From Kitasatospora acidiphila (GTDB lineage Bacteria > Actinomycetota > Actinomycetes > Streptomycetales > Streptomycetaceae), in the NCBI RefSeq assembly GCF_006636205.1, contig NZ_VIGB01000003.1:3400501-3464500 (forward strand): a stretch of DNA of 64,000 nucleotides. Reading direction: 5' to 3'. This document shows, piece after piece, positions 33,158 to 40,916 of this stretch (position 1 is the first letter of the stretch; the number at the start of each line of letters is the position of its first letter). The notes under the pieces were generated by a model, which saw only the letters and a list, made by a program, of their open reading frames with translations, ran no database searches and was not told the DNA's origin. Both the position numbers and the translations under genes were made by a program.

Positions 33158-33574
33158 GTGTCCCAGATCGACGGCGCTCCCGAGGAGCCGGCGGCGAACG
33201 ACTTCGTGGAGGTCCGGCTGCCGGCCCAGGGGGCGTACCTCTCGGTGCTGCGGACGGCCACGGCCGGTCTCGCGGCGCGGCTGGACTTCACTCTCGACGA
33301 GATCGAGGATCTGCGGATCGCGGTGGACGAGGCCTGCGCCATCCTGCTCCAGCAAGCGGTGCCCGGATCGGTGCTGTCCTGCGAGTTCCGGCTGGTCGGG
33401 GACGCCCTGCGGGTCACCGTCTCGGCCCCGACCACCGACGGCCGGGCCCCGGAGCGGGACACCTTCGCCTGGACGGTGCTCTCGGCGCTGGCCGGCGAGG
33501 TGGAGTCCTCGGTGGCCGACGACCGGACGGTCAGCATCAGTCTGCACAAGAAGCGCGGCGGGAACCCGCTATAG
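33158..33574 (+). CDS. Anti-sigma factor, RsbW-like ATP-binding kinase (partner of the downstream sigma factor)
   Basis: GTG 33158 is preferred because AGGAGG lies seven bases upstream; an open frame extends further 5' only through TTG. The 138-residue protein is a HATPase_c-type anti-sigma factor with EIEDLRIAVDEACAILL (N-box region) near residue 60. The C-terminal G-box region is weakly conserved. In streptomycetes a gene in this position encodes the SigH antagonist (UshX/PrsH), which binds the sigma factor. It is on the same strand as the sigma gene, 231 nt upstream. Stress-regulated promoters probably lie before and between them. Confidence 0.9.
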   Translation: MSQIDGAPEEPAANDFVEVRLPAQGAYLSVLRTATAGLAARLDFTLDEIEDLRIAVDEACAILLQQAVPGSVLSCEFRLVGDALRVTVSAPTTDGRAPERDTFAWTVLSALAGEVESSVADDRTVSISLHKKRGGNPL

Positions 33575-33805
33575 CCGTGAACCAGGATTCGGCCGGCGGC
33601 CGGACCAAGCGAAGGTGCCCGGCCGAAGGCCGGACCGATCGAGAACGCCCGGCCGGAGGCTGGACCGACCGGCGCGTCCGGCCCGCGGCCGGACGTTCCA
33701 CGACCCGGGGCACTCCCGCCAATGGGCCCGGTCGCGGAACAATCGATGTGATGGCCCGGCCGCGTCGGCGGTCCGGGCGCTCCCGGAACGGAACGGGGGA
33801 TCACC

Positions 33806-34903
33806 GTGAGTGATCTGGATCGCAACTCCGCCGTCGGGCCCCGGCCCGTGGACGGCCTGCCGACGGACGCCCCGTCCGGCGGCGGCCCGGCCGCGCGCCC
33901 AGCGGCCGCCCGGCGCCCTACCGTGCCGGCGCAGTCCGGCGGGTCCGAGCCAGGGCCCGCCGCCTCCCAAGACGCTGACCCGAAGGACGCCCAGCGGATG
34001 AGCCAGCCCACCGACCCGACGCCGGACCCGGCGTCCGACGAGGCCCACCCGCAGGCGCCAGGGGCGGTGCGGGACGGGGACGAGGAGCTGGCCGAGGCGG
34101 TGCGGGCCGCACTGCCGGCCCAGGGCGCGGACCGGCACAAGACCGCCGCCCCGGACCGGGAGGCGGCCCGGGCCCTGTTCGTCCAGCTGGCCGGGCTGCC
34201 CGAGGGCTCCCCGGAGCGGGTGGAACTGCGCAACCAGCTGGTCCGGATGCACATCCCGCTGGTCGAGCACCTGGCCCGGCGGTTCCGCAACCGCGGTGAG
34301 CCGCTGGACGACCTGACCCAGGTGGCCACCATCGGCCTGATCAAGTCGGTGGACCGGTTCGACCACGAGCGCGGGGTGGAGTTCTCCACCTATGCCACCC
34401 CGACCATCGTGGGCGAGATCAAGCGGCACTTCCGCGACAAGGGCTGGGCGGTGCGAGTGCCGCGCCGGCTGCAGGAGCTGCGGCTGTCGCTGACCACCGC
34501 GACCAGCGAGCTCTCCCAGCGGCACGGCCGCTCCCCCACGGTGCACGAGCTGGCCGAGCACCTGGGCATCTCCGAGGAGGACGTGCTGGAGGGCCTGGAG
34601 TCGGCCAACGCCTACTCCACGCTGTCCCTGGACGTGCCGGACAGCGACGACGAGTCGCCGGCCGTGGCGGACACCCTGGGCGCCACCGACGAGGCCCTGG
34701 AGGGCGTCGAGTACCGCGAGTCGCTCAAGCCGCTGCTGGCCCAGCTGCCGCAGCGCGAGCAGAAGATCCTGGTGCTCCGGTTCTTCCGGAACATGACGCA
34801 GTCTCAGATCGCCGCCGAGGTGGGCATTTCCCAGATGCACGTGTCGCGTCTGCTGGCCCGCACCCTCGCCCAGCTGCGGGACAAGCTGCTGGTCGAGGAG
34901 TGA
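33806..34903 (+). CDS. sigH: SigB/SigF/SigG-subfamily stress sigma factor, SigH-like
   Basis: The protein from GTG 33806 has 365 residues. It is longer than SigB-type factors because of a ~110-residue Pro/Ala-rich N-terminal extension. The group 3 sigma core follows: region 2 with HIPLVEHLARRFRNRGE, DDLTQVATIGLIKSVDRFD and FSTYATPTIVGEIKRHFRDK; region 3 with ELSQRHGRSPTVHELAEHLG; and region 4 with QREQKILVLRFFRNMTQSQIA and SQMHVSRLLARTL. An in-frame ATG at 33998 (AAGGAC upstream) could give a shorter form; S. coelicolor SigH is known to exist in several isoforms. It likely directs osmotic-stress and developmental genes, held by the upstream anti-sigma protein. Confidence 0.92.
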   Translation: MSDLDRNSAVGPRPVDGLPTDAPSGGGPAARPAAARRPTVPAQSGGSEPGPAASQDADPKDAQRMSQPTDPTPDPASDEAHPQAPGAVRDGDEELAEAVRAALPAQGADRHKTAAPDREAARALFVQLAGLPEGSPERVELRNQLVRMHIPLVEHLARRFRNRGEPLDDLTQVATIGLIKSVDRFDHERGVEFSTYATPTIVGEIKRHFRDKGWAVRVPRRLQELRLSLTTATSELSQRHGRSPTVHELAEHLGISEEDVLEGLESANAYSTLSLDVPDSDDESPAVADTLGATDEALEGVEYRESLKPLLAQLPQREQKILVLRFFRNMTQSQIAAEVGISQMHVSRLLARTLAQLRDKLLVEE

Positions 34904-34918
34904 CCTGCCGGACATGCG

Positions 34919-34950
34919 CCGGGGCGCGCGCCGCAAGGCGCGCGCCCCGG
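34919..34950. terminator. Terminator between sigma factor gene and convergent membrane protein gene
   Basis: A perfect 14-bp stem (34919-34932 with 34937-34950) has a GCAA tetraloop. Confidence 0.88.
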
Positions 34951-34975
34951 TTGTGCTTCAACCGCTGACGGGTAC

Positions 34976-35404
34976 TCAGCTCTCGGTGTCGGCGCCCTGG
35001 TACAGCACCGCGGTGACCTTCGGGTTGAGCAGCAGCACCAGACCGGCCAGCCCGGCCAGGCCGACCAGCACCCCGATCGCCGCCATCACACCGCCGGCCC
35101 CCCACATGAACCAGGCCACCGGCAGGCAGAGGGTGTGGATCAGCACCGCCGGAGAGCGGCCCCAGCGGCGCAGTCGCAGCAGCGCCCGGCCCGCCAGCAG
35201 CGGCAGCAGGCCGAGCAGCAGGATCACCACCCCGCCGTACTCGGCGAGCCCCTGGTTCCGAGTGCTCTCGACCAGCGCCGCGACGATGATGTAGACGCCC
35301 CAGACCACCAGCGCGGCGCCCTCGGCGAGGGTCAGGGCCACCCCGGCCAGCAGCGGGGTGGGGCGCGCGGCGGGCGTGGCGGGGACGGTGGTTTCTGCGG
35401 TCAC
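34976..35404 (-). CDS. Four-helix membrane protein of unknown function
   Basis: The 142-residue protein is read from GTG 35404; the open frame continues upstream only through the divergent lipid kinase gene. Four hydrophobic segments lie at about residues 18-45, 57-77, 87-107 and 108-130, separated by short loops with basic residues (RLRRWGRS). No enzymatic motif is visible. It is divergent from the lipid kinase gene with a 51-nt gap. I do not recognise a named family. Confidence 0.72.
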   Translation of the reverse strand: MTAETTVPATPAARPTPLLAGVALTLAEGAALVVWGVYIIVAALVESTRNQGLAEYGGVVILLLGLLPLLAGRALLRLRRWGRSPAVLIHTLCLPVAWFMWGAGGVMAAIGVLVGLAGLAGLVLLLNPKVTAVLYQGADTES

Positions 35405-35455
35405 TGAAGCAGGGTAACCGCCGGGCCGCTCCGACCGAGCCTTAGGCTGATCCTC

Positions 35456-36427
35456 ATGCGTGCGCTCCTGGTCGTGAACCCGAAGGCCACCACCACCAGT
35501 GGCCGAACCAGGGATGTCCTCACCCATGCGCTGCGCAGCGAGCTCAAGCTGGAGGTCGCGGTCACCGGGTACCGCGGCCACGCCGGGGACCTGGCCCGGG
35601 CCGCTGCCGCGGACGGCTCGATGGACCTGGTGGTGGCGCTCGGCGGCGACGGCACGGTCAACGAGGTGGTCAACGGCCTGCTGGCGCACGGCCCGAGCGA
35701 GAAGCTGCCGCGCCTGGCGGTGGTGCCGGGCGGCAGCACCAATGTCTTCGCCCGGGCGCTCGGGCTGCCCAACGATCCGGTGGACGCCACCGGCGTGCTG
35801 CTGGACGCGCTGGACAGCGGCCGGCAGCGGGAGATCTCCCTGGGCAAGGCGATGACCGACGGGCTGCCGGACCGCTGGTTCACCTTCACCGCCGGCCTGG
35901 GGTTCGACGCGGGCGTGGTCGGCCGGGTGGAGGAGCAGCGCCGGTCGGGGCGCCGGTCCACGCACGCGCTCTACGTGCGCGAAGCGCTCCGGCACTACGT
36001 CACCGAGCGCGAGCACCGGAAGAACGGCCCGGTCACGCTGGAAATCCCGGGCCGGGCACCGCAGTCGGGACTGGTGATGTCAATAGTCTCGAACACCTCG
36101 CCGTGGACATTCCTCGGCAATCGCCCGGTGCTTCCCTCGCCGTCCGCATCCTTCGAAACCGACCTTGACGTCTTCGGCATCACTCGAATGACAGCGTTCG
36201 GAACCGCGCGGACGATCCGTCAGATTCTGCGCCCGCACACACCTTCGGAGCAGCCCGGCAAGCAGCCCGGGCCGACCGGGAAGCACGTCGTCTCCTATCA
36301 CGACGTCAGGCACTTCACCTTGGTTTCACAGGAACCGGTCCCATTTCAGGTCGACGGGGACCACCTTGGAGACAGGAGCCGCGTCAGTTTCACAGGCGTA
36401 CGACGGGCACTGCGTGTGATTGTGTGA
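35456..36427 (+). CDS. Diacylglycerol kinase catalytic-domain lipid kinase (DgkB/YegS family)
   Basis: The 323-residue protein from ATG 35456 has the lipid kinase signature: MRALLVVNPKATTTSGR at the N-terminus, the nucleotide-binding GGDGTVNEVVNGLL near residue 63, and PGGSTNVFARALGLPNDP near residue 93. The C-terminal beta-rich half ends with VPFQVDGDHLG, matching the family's conserved D-G-E/D region. It would phosphorylate diacylglycerol or a related lipid at the membrane face with ATP. The third quarter (about 36,040-36,350) has noticeably lower GC than the rest, unlike its neighbours. Confidence 0.93.
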   Translation: MRALLVVNPKATTTSGRTRDVLTHALRSELKLEVAVTGYRGHAGDLARAAAADGSMDLVVALGGDGTVNEVVNGLLAHGPSEKLPRLAVVPGGSTNVFARALGLPNDPVDATGVLLDALDSGRQREISLGKAMTDGLPDRWFTFTAGLGFDAGVVGRVEEQRRSGRRSTHALYVREALRHYVTEREHRKNGPVTLEIPGRAPQSGLVMSIVSNTSPWTFLGNRPVLPSPSASFETDLDVFGITRMTAFGTARTIRQILRPHTPSEQPGKQPGPTGKHVVSYHDVRHFTLVSQEPVPFQVDGDHLGDRSRVSFTGVRRALRVIV

Positions 36428-36806
36428 CCAGAAGGGGCCCCGCCCTTGTTCTCGAACGTGCGAGCCCCCTTCACCCCATAGAAGTACGGCCTGTGAGGTA
36501 GGCGACACCGAAGAATCAAAAATTCCTCCTCGAAGGGGGTTGTATCCGAGCCTGAGGTTTGCGAACCTCTACATGGCGATCGGGACGCGACGCAGCGGGA
36601 CTGCGAAGCGACCCCCCGTTGCATCCCACTGGGCCTCCGGCTCGGGATCGCGGGATTCGCCCGAACCCCCCTCAGCACAGACGCCCGGCCCGTAGAGGCC
36701 GTTGGCCCCTATTGCCGTTGCGGGATTCGTGAAAGCGTTCACATTCACAAGACGTTTCGATAGTGCTGGTGGGCCCCCGTCCACCGGCAGGAGGAGTTGG
36801 ACGACC
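36428..36806. other. Leader region of the whiB-type gene
   Basis: This 379-nt stretch is lower in GC than the surrounding genes and probably carries a promoter and long 5' leader for the WhiB-type gene at 36807. GTTCACATTCAC at 36737-36748 looks superficially like a PHO box but lacks a second unit in register. I see no coding gene or named RNA. Confidence 0.4.
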
Positions 36807-37058
36807 ATGGACTGGCGCCACCGCGCTGTCTGCCGCGAAGAGGACCCGGAGCTGTTCTTCCCGATCGGGAACACCGGTCCTGCTCTGCTGCAGATCGAGG
36901 AAGCCAAGGCCGTCTGCCGCCGCTGCCCCGTGATGGAGCAGTGCCTGCAGTGGGCGCTGGAGACCGGCCAGGACGCCGGCGTCTGGGGCGGGATGAGCGA
37001 GGACGAGCGTCGTGCGATGAAGCGCCGCGCCGCCCGCAACCGCGCCCGCACCGCCTGA
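36807..37058 (+). CDS. wblE: WhiB-family iron-sulfur regulator, WblE-like
   Basis: The 83-residue protein starts at ATG 36807 with GGAGGAG upstream. Four cysteines bind a [4Fe-4S] cluster: Cys9, Cys37, Cys40 and Cys46 (C-x2-C-x5-C core in CRRCPVMEQC). The G-V-W-G-G turn follows near residue 60, then a very basic C-terminal DNA-binding tail (KRRAARNRARTA). Length and tail match WblE/WhiB2-like proteins, and the nearby sigma and lipid kinase genes fit the streptomycete neighbourhood. WhiB proteins bind the primary sigma factor region 4 and modulate its promoters; redox sensing is likely. Confidence 0.94.
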   Translation: MDWRHRAVCREEDPELFFPIGNTGPALLQIEEAKAVCRRCPVMEQCLQWALETGQDAGVWGGMSEDERRAMKRRAARNRARTA

Positions 37059-37416
37059 GCGATCGCAGTACCACCGATCGCTCGGTGAGGATCAGCAGTT
37101 CAGCAGTACCGATCAACACATGATCACAGGCTTCGGCCGCGACTTCGTCGAAGCCTTCCGCAGGAGCAGACGCGCCCTGGCAGCACCGCCGGCGCAGACC
37201 GCTCCGACTGCGACTCACCCCGGTCCGGCTACTTGCCACTGCTCACGCAGAGCAATAGTGTGGACCTGCGACGCTCACCGTATGCAATAGCGCCGAGCGT
37301 CACACCCAAGAGCCCCCGTACCGGCTGACTCCCCCGACAGCCGGAACGGGTTGAGAGGCCTCGCCGACCCTCCCCCCCGGTCGGCGGGGCCTCGTTTCTT
37401 GCCCCGGCACGCCCGG
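37059..37416. other. Intergenic region between wblE and histidine kinase gene
   Basis: This 358-nt region is between convergent genes. Besides the terminator at 37355-37393 I see a short imperfect repeat around ACCGATCGCTCGG (37074-37086) but no gene. Confidence 0.45.
37355..37393. terminator. Terminator between wblE and histidine kinase gene
   Basis: A 15-bp stem with one mismatch (37355-37369 with 37379-37393) is followed on the plus strand by a short T-rich run (GTTTCTTG). Confidence 0.85.
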
Positions 37417-38931
37417 TCAGCGGACCGGGATCTCCAGGACCACCCGGGTGCCGCCGCCCGGCGCGGCCAGCATGTCGAAGGTGCCGCCGAGCTCCCCGGT
37501 GGCCAGGGTCCGCACGATCTGCAGGCCGAGGTTGCCGGCCTGCTGCGGGTCGAAGCCCTCCGGCATGCCGCGGCCGTCGTCCTGCACGGTGATCATCAGG
37601 TACTCGTCCGGTTTGGCCCCCTGGGTCCAGCTGTCCGACCGGCCCGAGCCGGCGACCGGCGCCCGCCCGCGCAGCGCGCTCACCGAGACCGTGCCGCCGG
37701 GGCGGCCGCCGAACGCGTGCTCCAGGGCGTTCTGCAGCAGCTCGGTCAGCACCATCGCCAGCGGCGTGGCCACCTCGGCGGAGAGGATGCCGAAGCTGCC
37801 GCTGCGCTTGGCGGCGACCTGGCCGTCCTGGGACAGCTCCATCACCATGGCCAGCACCCGGTCGGCGATCTCGTCGAAGGCGACCTGCTCGTCCAGGTTC
37901 TGCGAGAGCGTCTCGTGCACGATGGCGATCGAGCCGACCCGGCGCACCGCCTCGTCCAGCGCGGCCCGGGCCGAGTCGTCGCCGAGCCGCCGGGACTGCA
38001 GGCGCAGCAGCGCGGCGACCGTCTGCAGGTTGTTCTTCACCCGGTGGTGGATCTCCCGGATGGTGGCGTCCTTGGTCATCAGCTCCCGGTCGCGGCGCCG
38101 CAGTTCGGTGACGTCGCGGCAGAGCACCAGCGAGCCGGTGGGCACGCCCTTGGGCTTCAGCGGGATCGCCCGCAGCGTCACCACGCCGTCCTGGGCCTCC
38201 ACCTCGGCCTGCCGGGGCGCCCAGCCGCTGGCCAGCTTGACCAGCGCCTCGTGCACCGCACCCCGCGAGGGCGGCACCAACTCGGCGGTGGTGCGGCCCA
38301 GATGACCGCCCACCAGATCGGTGGTCAGGCCCAGGCGGTGGTAGGCGGAGAGCGCGTTGGGGCTGGCGTAGGTGACGATGCCGTCCGCGTCCAGCCGGAT
38401 CAGGCCGTCGCCGACCCGGGGGCGGCGTCCATGTCCACCTGCTCGCCGGGGTAGGGGAAGCTGCCGGCGGCGATCATCTGCGCCAGGTCGGAGGCGCTCT
38501 GCAGATAGGTGAGCTCCAGCCGGCTGGGGGTGCGCACGGTGAGCAGGTTGGTGTTGCGGGCGATCACCCCGAGCACCTTGCCCTCCCGGCGGACCGGGAT
38601 CGACTCCACCCGCACCGGCACCTCCTCGCGCCACTCCGGGTCGCCCTCCCGGACGATCCGCCCTCGTCGAACGCGGCGTCCAGCAGCGGGCGCCGACCGC
38701 GCGGGACCAGGTGGCCGACCATGTCGTCCTGGTAGGAGGTGGGCCCGTGTTGGGCCGCATCTGGGCCACCGAGACGTAGCGGATGCCGTCCCAGGTGGGG
38801 ATCCAGAGCACCAGGTCGGCGAAGGAGAGGTCGGAGAGCAGCTGCCACTCCGAGACCAGCAGGTGGAGCCATTCCACATCGGCACCGGTGAGGGTGGTGT
38901 GGCGGCGGACGAGTTCGTTCAGCGAGGGCAC
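37417..38931 (-). CDS. PdtaS-like sensor histidine kinase (three single-base frameshifts)
   Basis: Start is GTG 38931 (PSLNELVRRHTTLTGADVE). Frames change near 38742, 38663 and 38420, each fixed by adding one base in a short G/C run, giving 505 residues. The N-terminal GAF-like domain contains EWQLLSDLSFADLVLWIP and VAQMRPNTGPTSY. A PAS domain follows (LIRLDADGIVTYASPNALS). The HisKA_2-type phosphorylation box is EIHHRVKNNLQTVAALLRLQ, and the HATPase has ELLQNALEHAF, DDGRGMP and NLGLQIVRTL. This matches mycobacterial PdtaS, a soluble kinase whose partner PdtaR has an RNA-binding ANTAR domain. No response regulator is adjacent. Two DasR-like sites lie 68-124 bp upstream. Confidence 0.92.
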   Translation of the reverse strand: MPSLNELVRRHTTLTGADVEWLHLLVSEWQLLSDLSFADLVLWIPTWDGIRYVSVAQMRPNTGPPPTRTTWSATWSRAVGARCWTPRSTRADRPGGRPGVARGGAGAGGVDPGPPGGQGARGDRPQHQPAHRAHPQPAGAHLSAERLRPGADDRRRQLPLPRRAGGHGRRPRVGDGLIRLDADGIVTYASPNALSAYHRLGLTTDLVGGHLGRTTAELVPPSRGAVHEALVKLASGWAPRQAEVEAQDGVVTLRAIPLKPKGVPTGSLVLCRDVTELRRRDRELMTKDATIREIHHRVKNNLQTVAALLRLQSRRLGDDSARAALDEAVRRVGSIAIVHETLSQNLDEQVAFDEIADRVLAMVMELSQDGQVAAKRSGSFGILSAEVATPLAMVLTELLQNALEHAFGGRPGGTVSVSALRGRAPVAGSGRSDSWTQGAKPDEYLMITVQDDGRGMPEGFDPQQAGNLGLQIVRTLATGELGGTFDMLAAPGGGTRVVLEIPVR

Positions 38932-38998
38932 ACCGCCGAGGGTAGCCAAACCGGGGCCCGGCCCGAGATCGCGCCGGGGCCCGACCCGAGGTCACCGC

Positions 38999-39014
38999 AG
39001 TTGTCCAGACCAAT
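38999..39014. promoter_or_regulatory. DasR-like (dre) site upstream of PdtaS-like kinase gene, distal from das core
   Basis: AGTTGTCCAGACCAAT matches 12 of 16 positions of the dre consensus ACTGGTCTAGACCAGT. It ends 68 bp before the kinase start and is 26 bp from a second site. Confidence 0.55.
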
Positions 39015-39039
39015 TCCGGCGGATTCCTGGACAACCCAG

Positions 39040-39055
39040 ATTGGTCTAGTCCACA
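39040..39055. promoter_or_regulatory. DasR-like (dre) site upstream of PdtaS-like kinase gene
   Basis: ATTGGTCTAGTCCACA matches 12 of 16 consensus positions, with the central TGGTCTAG half intact. Its centre is 41 bp from the neighbouring site, about four helical turns. Confidence 0.6.
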
Positions 39056-39253
39056 ATGGAAGGGCACCAAGGAGAGGCCCCCGCGCAACTGCCCTGACCA
39101 CGCGCGGAGCCCTCCTCGGTCGACCGCCGCGACACCGGGATCCCGCACAATCCCGGCGCCGGCTCCGGCGGTCGGCGAAGCTCCGGGCTGCGGTGCCGCG
39201 AGGGTTGAGGGTCCCTCGTCGGCGCCGTGGCCCGTAGTGCTGTCCGGGCCCGC

Positions 39254-40561
39254 TCAGCCCTGGTTGTTGATCATCTGATTGATCTGGGCGTCCGCGGCCT
39301 TGGTGGCCTGGCTCACCGCAGTGCCGGCCAGGATCGAGGTGAGCATGGTCTCCAGCACGTTCTGCTTCTCCACCTGGGCCCAGCCCGGGGCCAGTGGGAC
39401 GAACCAGGCATCGGGCACCGAATTGGCCGCGGCCGCCGTCTCCGGCTTGGACTTCAGCGGATCCAGCTGGGTGAGGTTGTTCGGCAGGATGTTCTTTCCC
39501 GCCAGCAGCGCCTCCGACTTGGCACTGGTGAAGAGCTTGACCCAGGCCTTGGCCGGCTCACCGGCCTGCGACTTGGCGGTGATCGCCAGGTCCGAGCCAC
39601 CGATGAAGCTGGGCAGCGGCCGGTTGTTCGGGCCGGGGAAGGCCGCCGGCTTCAGGGCGCCCGCGAGCGACGGGTCGCCGCCGGGCGCGGTGGCGGCGCT
39701 GGTGGCCTCCCAGGCGGTGCCGTAGATCACGCCGGCCTGCTGCTTGCCGAGCACGTCCGACTGGTGCTGCTCGTTGACCGTGGGGTCGCCGTGGTTGTAG
39801 CGCTTCACCAGGTCGACGAAGTGCTGGATGCCCTGCTGGGCTTTCGGGTCCTCCAGGGTGCCGTGCCAGTTGCCGGCGCTGTCGAACTTGGCGATGGTGC
39901 CGCCGTACGCCGCCACGTAGGACATCGCCGCGTACCAGTAGGGGCCGGGCAGGTAGAGCGCGGAGAAGGACTTGTCGTCCCGGTGGGCAGCCTGCAGCTT
40001 GTCCATCGCGGCCCTGAGGTCGTCCTCGGTGGCGGGGAAGTCCGCGCTGCCGGTGGCCTGCTGGAGCATCGCCGCGTTGTAGATGCCCACCCGGGCGCCG
40101 GCGTAGTACGGCACGCAGAACAGTCTGCCGTTGTAGGTGCAGGTGCTTTCCAGGCCGCGGATCCAGCTGTCGGAGTTCTCGTAGTCGCTCTTGTCCAACT
40201 GGGCCAGCGAGCCGTTCAGGATGTATTTCATGGTCTCGGTGTTGCCCAGCTCCACCACGTCCGGCGCCTTGCCCTGACCGAGCGCGGCGTCCAGGTTCCG
40301 CACCTTGTCGGCCCAGGTCTGGTAGCTCAGCTTGAGGGTGACGTTCGGGTATTCCGCGCTGAACTGCTGGTTCACCTGCTGCACCAGGTCCGGCCAGTTG
40401 TTCTCGGCGTCGTCCATCAGCCAGACGGTGAGCGTGCCGCCGACCGCCCCGGGAGCAGCCGACCGGTTGGCCGCGGAGCCCAAGGCGGATCCTCCGCACC
40501 CGGTCAGGGCCACCGCGAGCGCGGTGACGACGGATGCGGCCAGGAGCTGACGACGCTTCAC
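39254..40561 (-). CDS. Sugar ABC transporter substrate-binding lipoprotein (DasA paralogue)
   Basis: GTG 40561 is preceded by GGAGGAAAGC. The 435-residue protein has a lipoprotein signal with lipobox ALTGC (Cys23). The mature part is an SBP_bac_1 (family 1) fold: TLTVWLMDDAENNWPDLVQQ, then a long C-terminal lobe with YLPGPYWYAAMSYVAAYGG and FIGGSDLAITAKS. Its layout parallels DasA, including the shared WLMD opening and PxYxPG segment. No permease is adjacent except the dasBC genes beyond the hexosaminidase, so it may feed DasBC or another system. A dre-like site 75 bp upstream suggests DasR control. Confidence 0.9.
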   Translation of the reverse strand: MKRRQLLAASVVTALAVALTGCGGSALGSAANRSAAPGAVGGTLTVWLMDDAENNWPDLVQQVNQQFSAEYPNVTLKLSYQTWADKVRNLDAALGQGKAPDVVELGNTETMKYILNGSLAQLDKSDYENSDSWIRGLESTCTYNGRLFCVPYYAGARVGIYNAAMLQQATGSADFPATEDDLRAAMDKLQAAHRDDKSFSALYLPGPYWYAAMSYVAAYGGTIAKFDSAGNWHGTLEDPKAQQGIQHFVDLVKRYNHGDPTVNEQHQSDVLGKQQAGVIYGTAWEATSAATAPGGDPSLAGALKPAAFPGPNNRPLPSFIGGSDLAITAKSQAGEPAKAWVKLFTSAKSEALLAGKNILPNNLTQLDPLKSKPETAAAANSVPDAWFVPLAPGWAQVEKQNVLETMLTSILAGTAVSQATKAADAQINQMINNQG

Positions 40562-40635
40562 GCTTTCCTCCGGGAGGAGCGGTTCAAGGGGATTGTGACG
40601 CTGATTCCGGTGCTTCAGGACCGAACGGGGCCGAG

Positions 40636-40651
40636 CGTGGTCCAGACCAGT
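40636..40651. promoter_or_regulatory. DasR-like (dre) site upstream of extra binding-protein gene
   Basis: CGTGGTCCAGACCAGT matches 13 of 16 consensus positions. It is 75 bp before the GTG start, in the ~200-nt A/T-enriched region that should hold the promoter. Confidence 0.7.
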
Positions 40652-40840
40652 TTTCTGGAGCCTGTCCCAGAGCCATCCCGATGTCAACGCGAATGGTTCA
40701 CCCAATCCCCCGCCGTTGCCTACCTGTTGTGCAATATCAGCGCACCGCGATTGGTCAATCACCTGAAGTCGCGTCAATTCCCGATTGAGTCATGACAATT
40801 CCTTGGCGAACGGAATTCCGTGGCCATCCGAAAAATGAAA

Positions 40841-40886
40841 CACCGGGGCCCCGGCAGGGAATCCCTCCCCCACCGGGGCCCCGGTG
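40841..40886. terminator. Terminator downstream of the GH3 hexosaminidase gene
   Basis: CACCGGGGCCCCGG (40841-40854) pairs with CCGGGGCCCCGGTG (40873-40886). Each arm is itself nearly palindromic, so alternative folds are possible. On the minus strand the stem is followed by TTTCATTTTT, resembling a classical T-tract and confirming direction. Confidence 0.85.
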
Positions 40887-40916
40887 CTGAGCGGCGGTCG
40901 GAAAGCCTGATGTTTT

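Noticed and set aside
33575..33805. GGCCGG-rich repeats between the anti-sigma and sigma genes as a repeat array
   Set aside because: The repeats are irregular in length and sequence and lack the unit-spacer pattern of a CRISPR or the uniform unit of a tandem repeat.
36737..36748. PHO-box-like GTTCACATTCAC before wblE
   Set aside because: Only one unit fits; the next 11 bases do not continue the direct repeat.
40841..40886. CCGGGGCCCCGG repeats as a mobile-element or regulatory repeat
   Set aside because: The two copies form the arms of a terminator at the 3' end of the hexosaminidase gene, with a T-rich tail on the minus strand.
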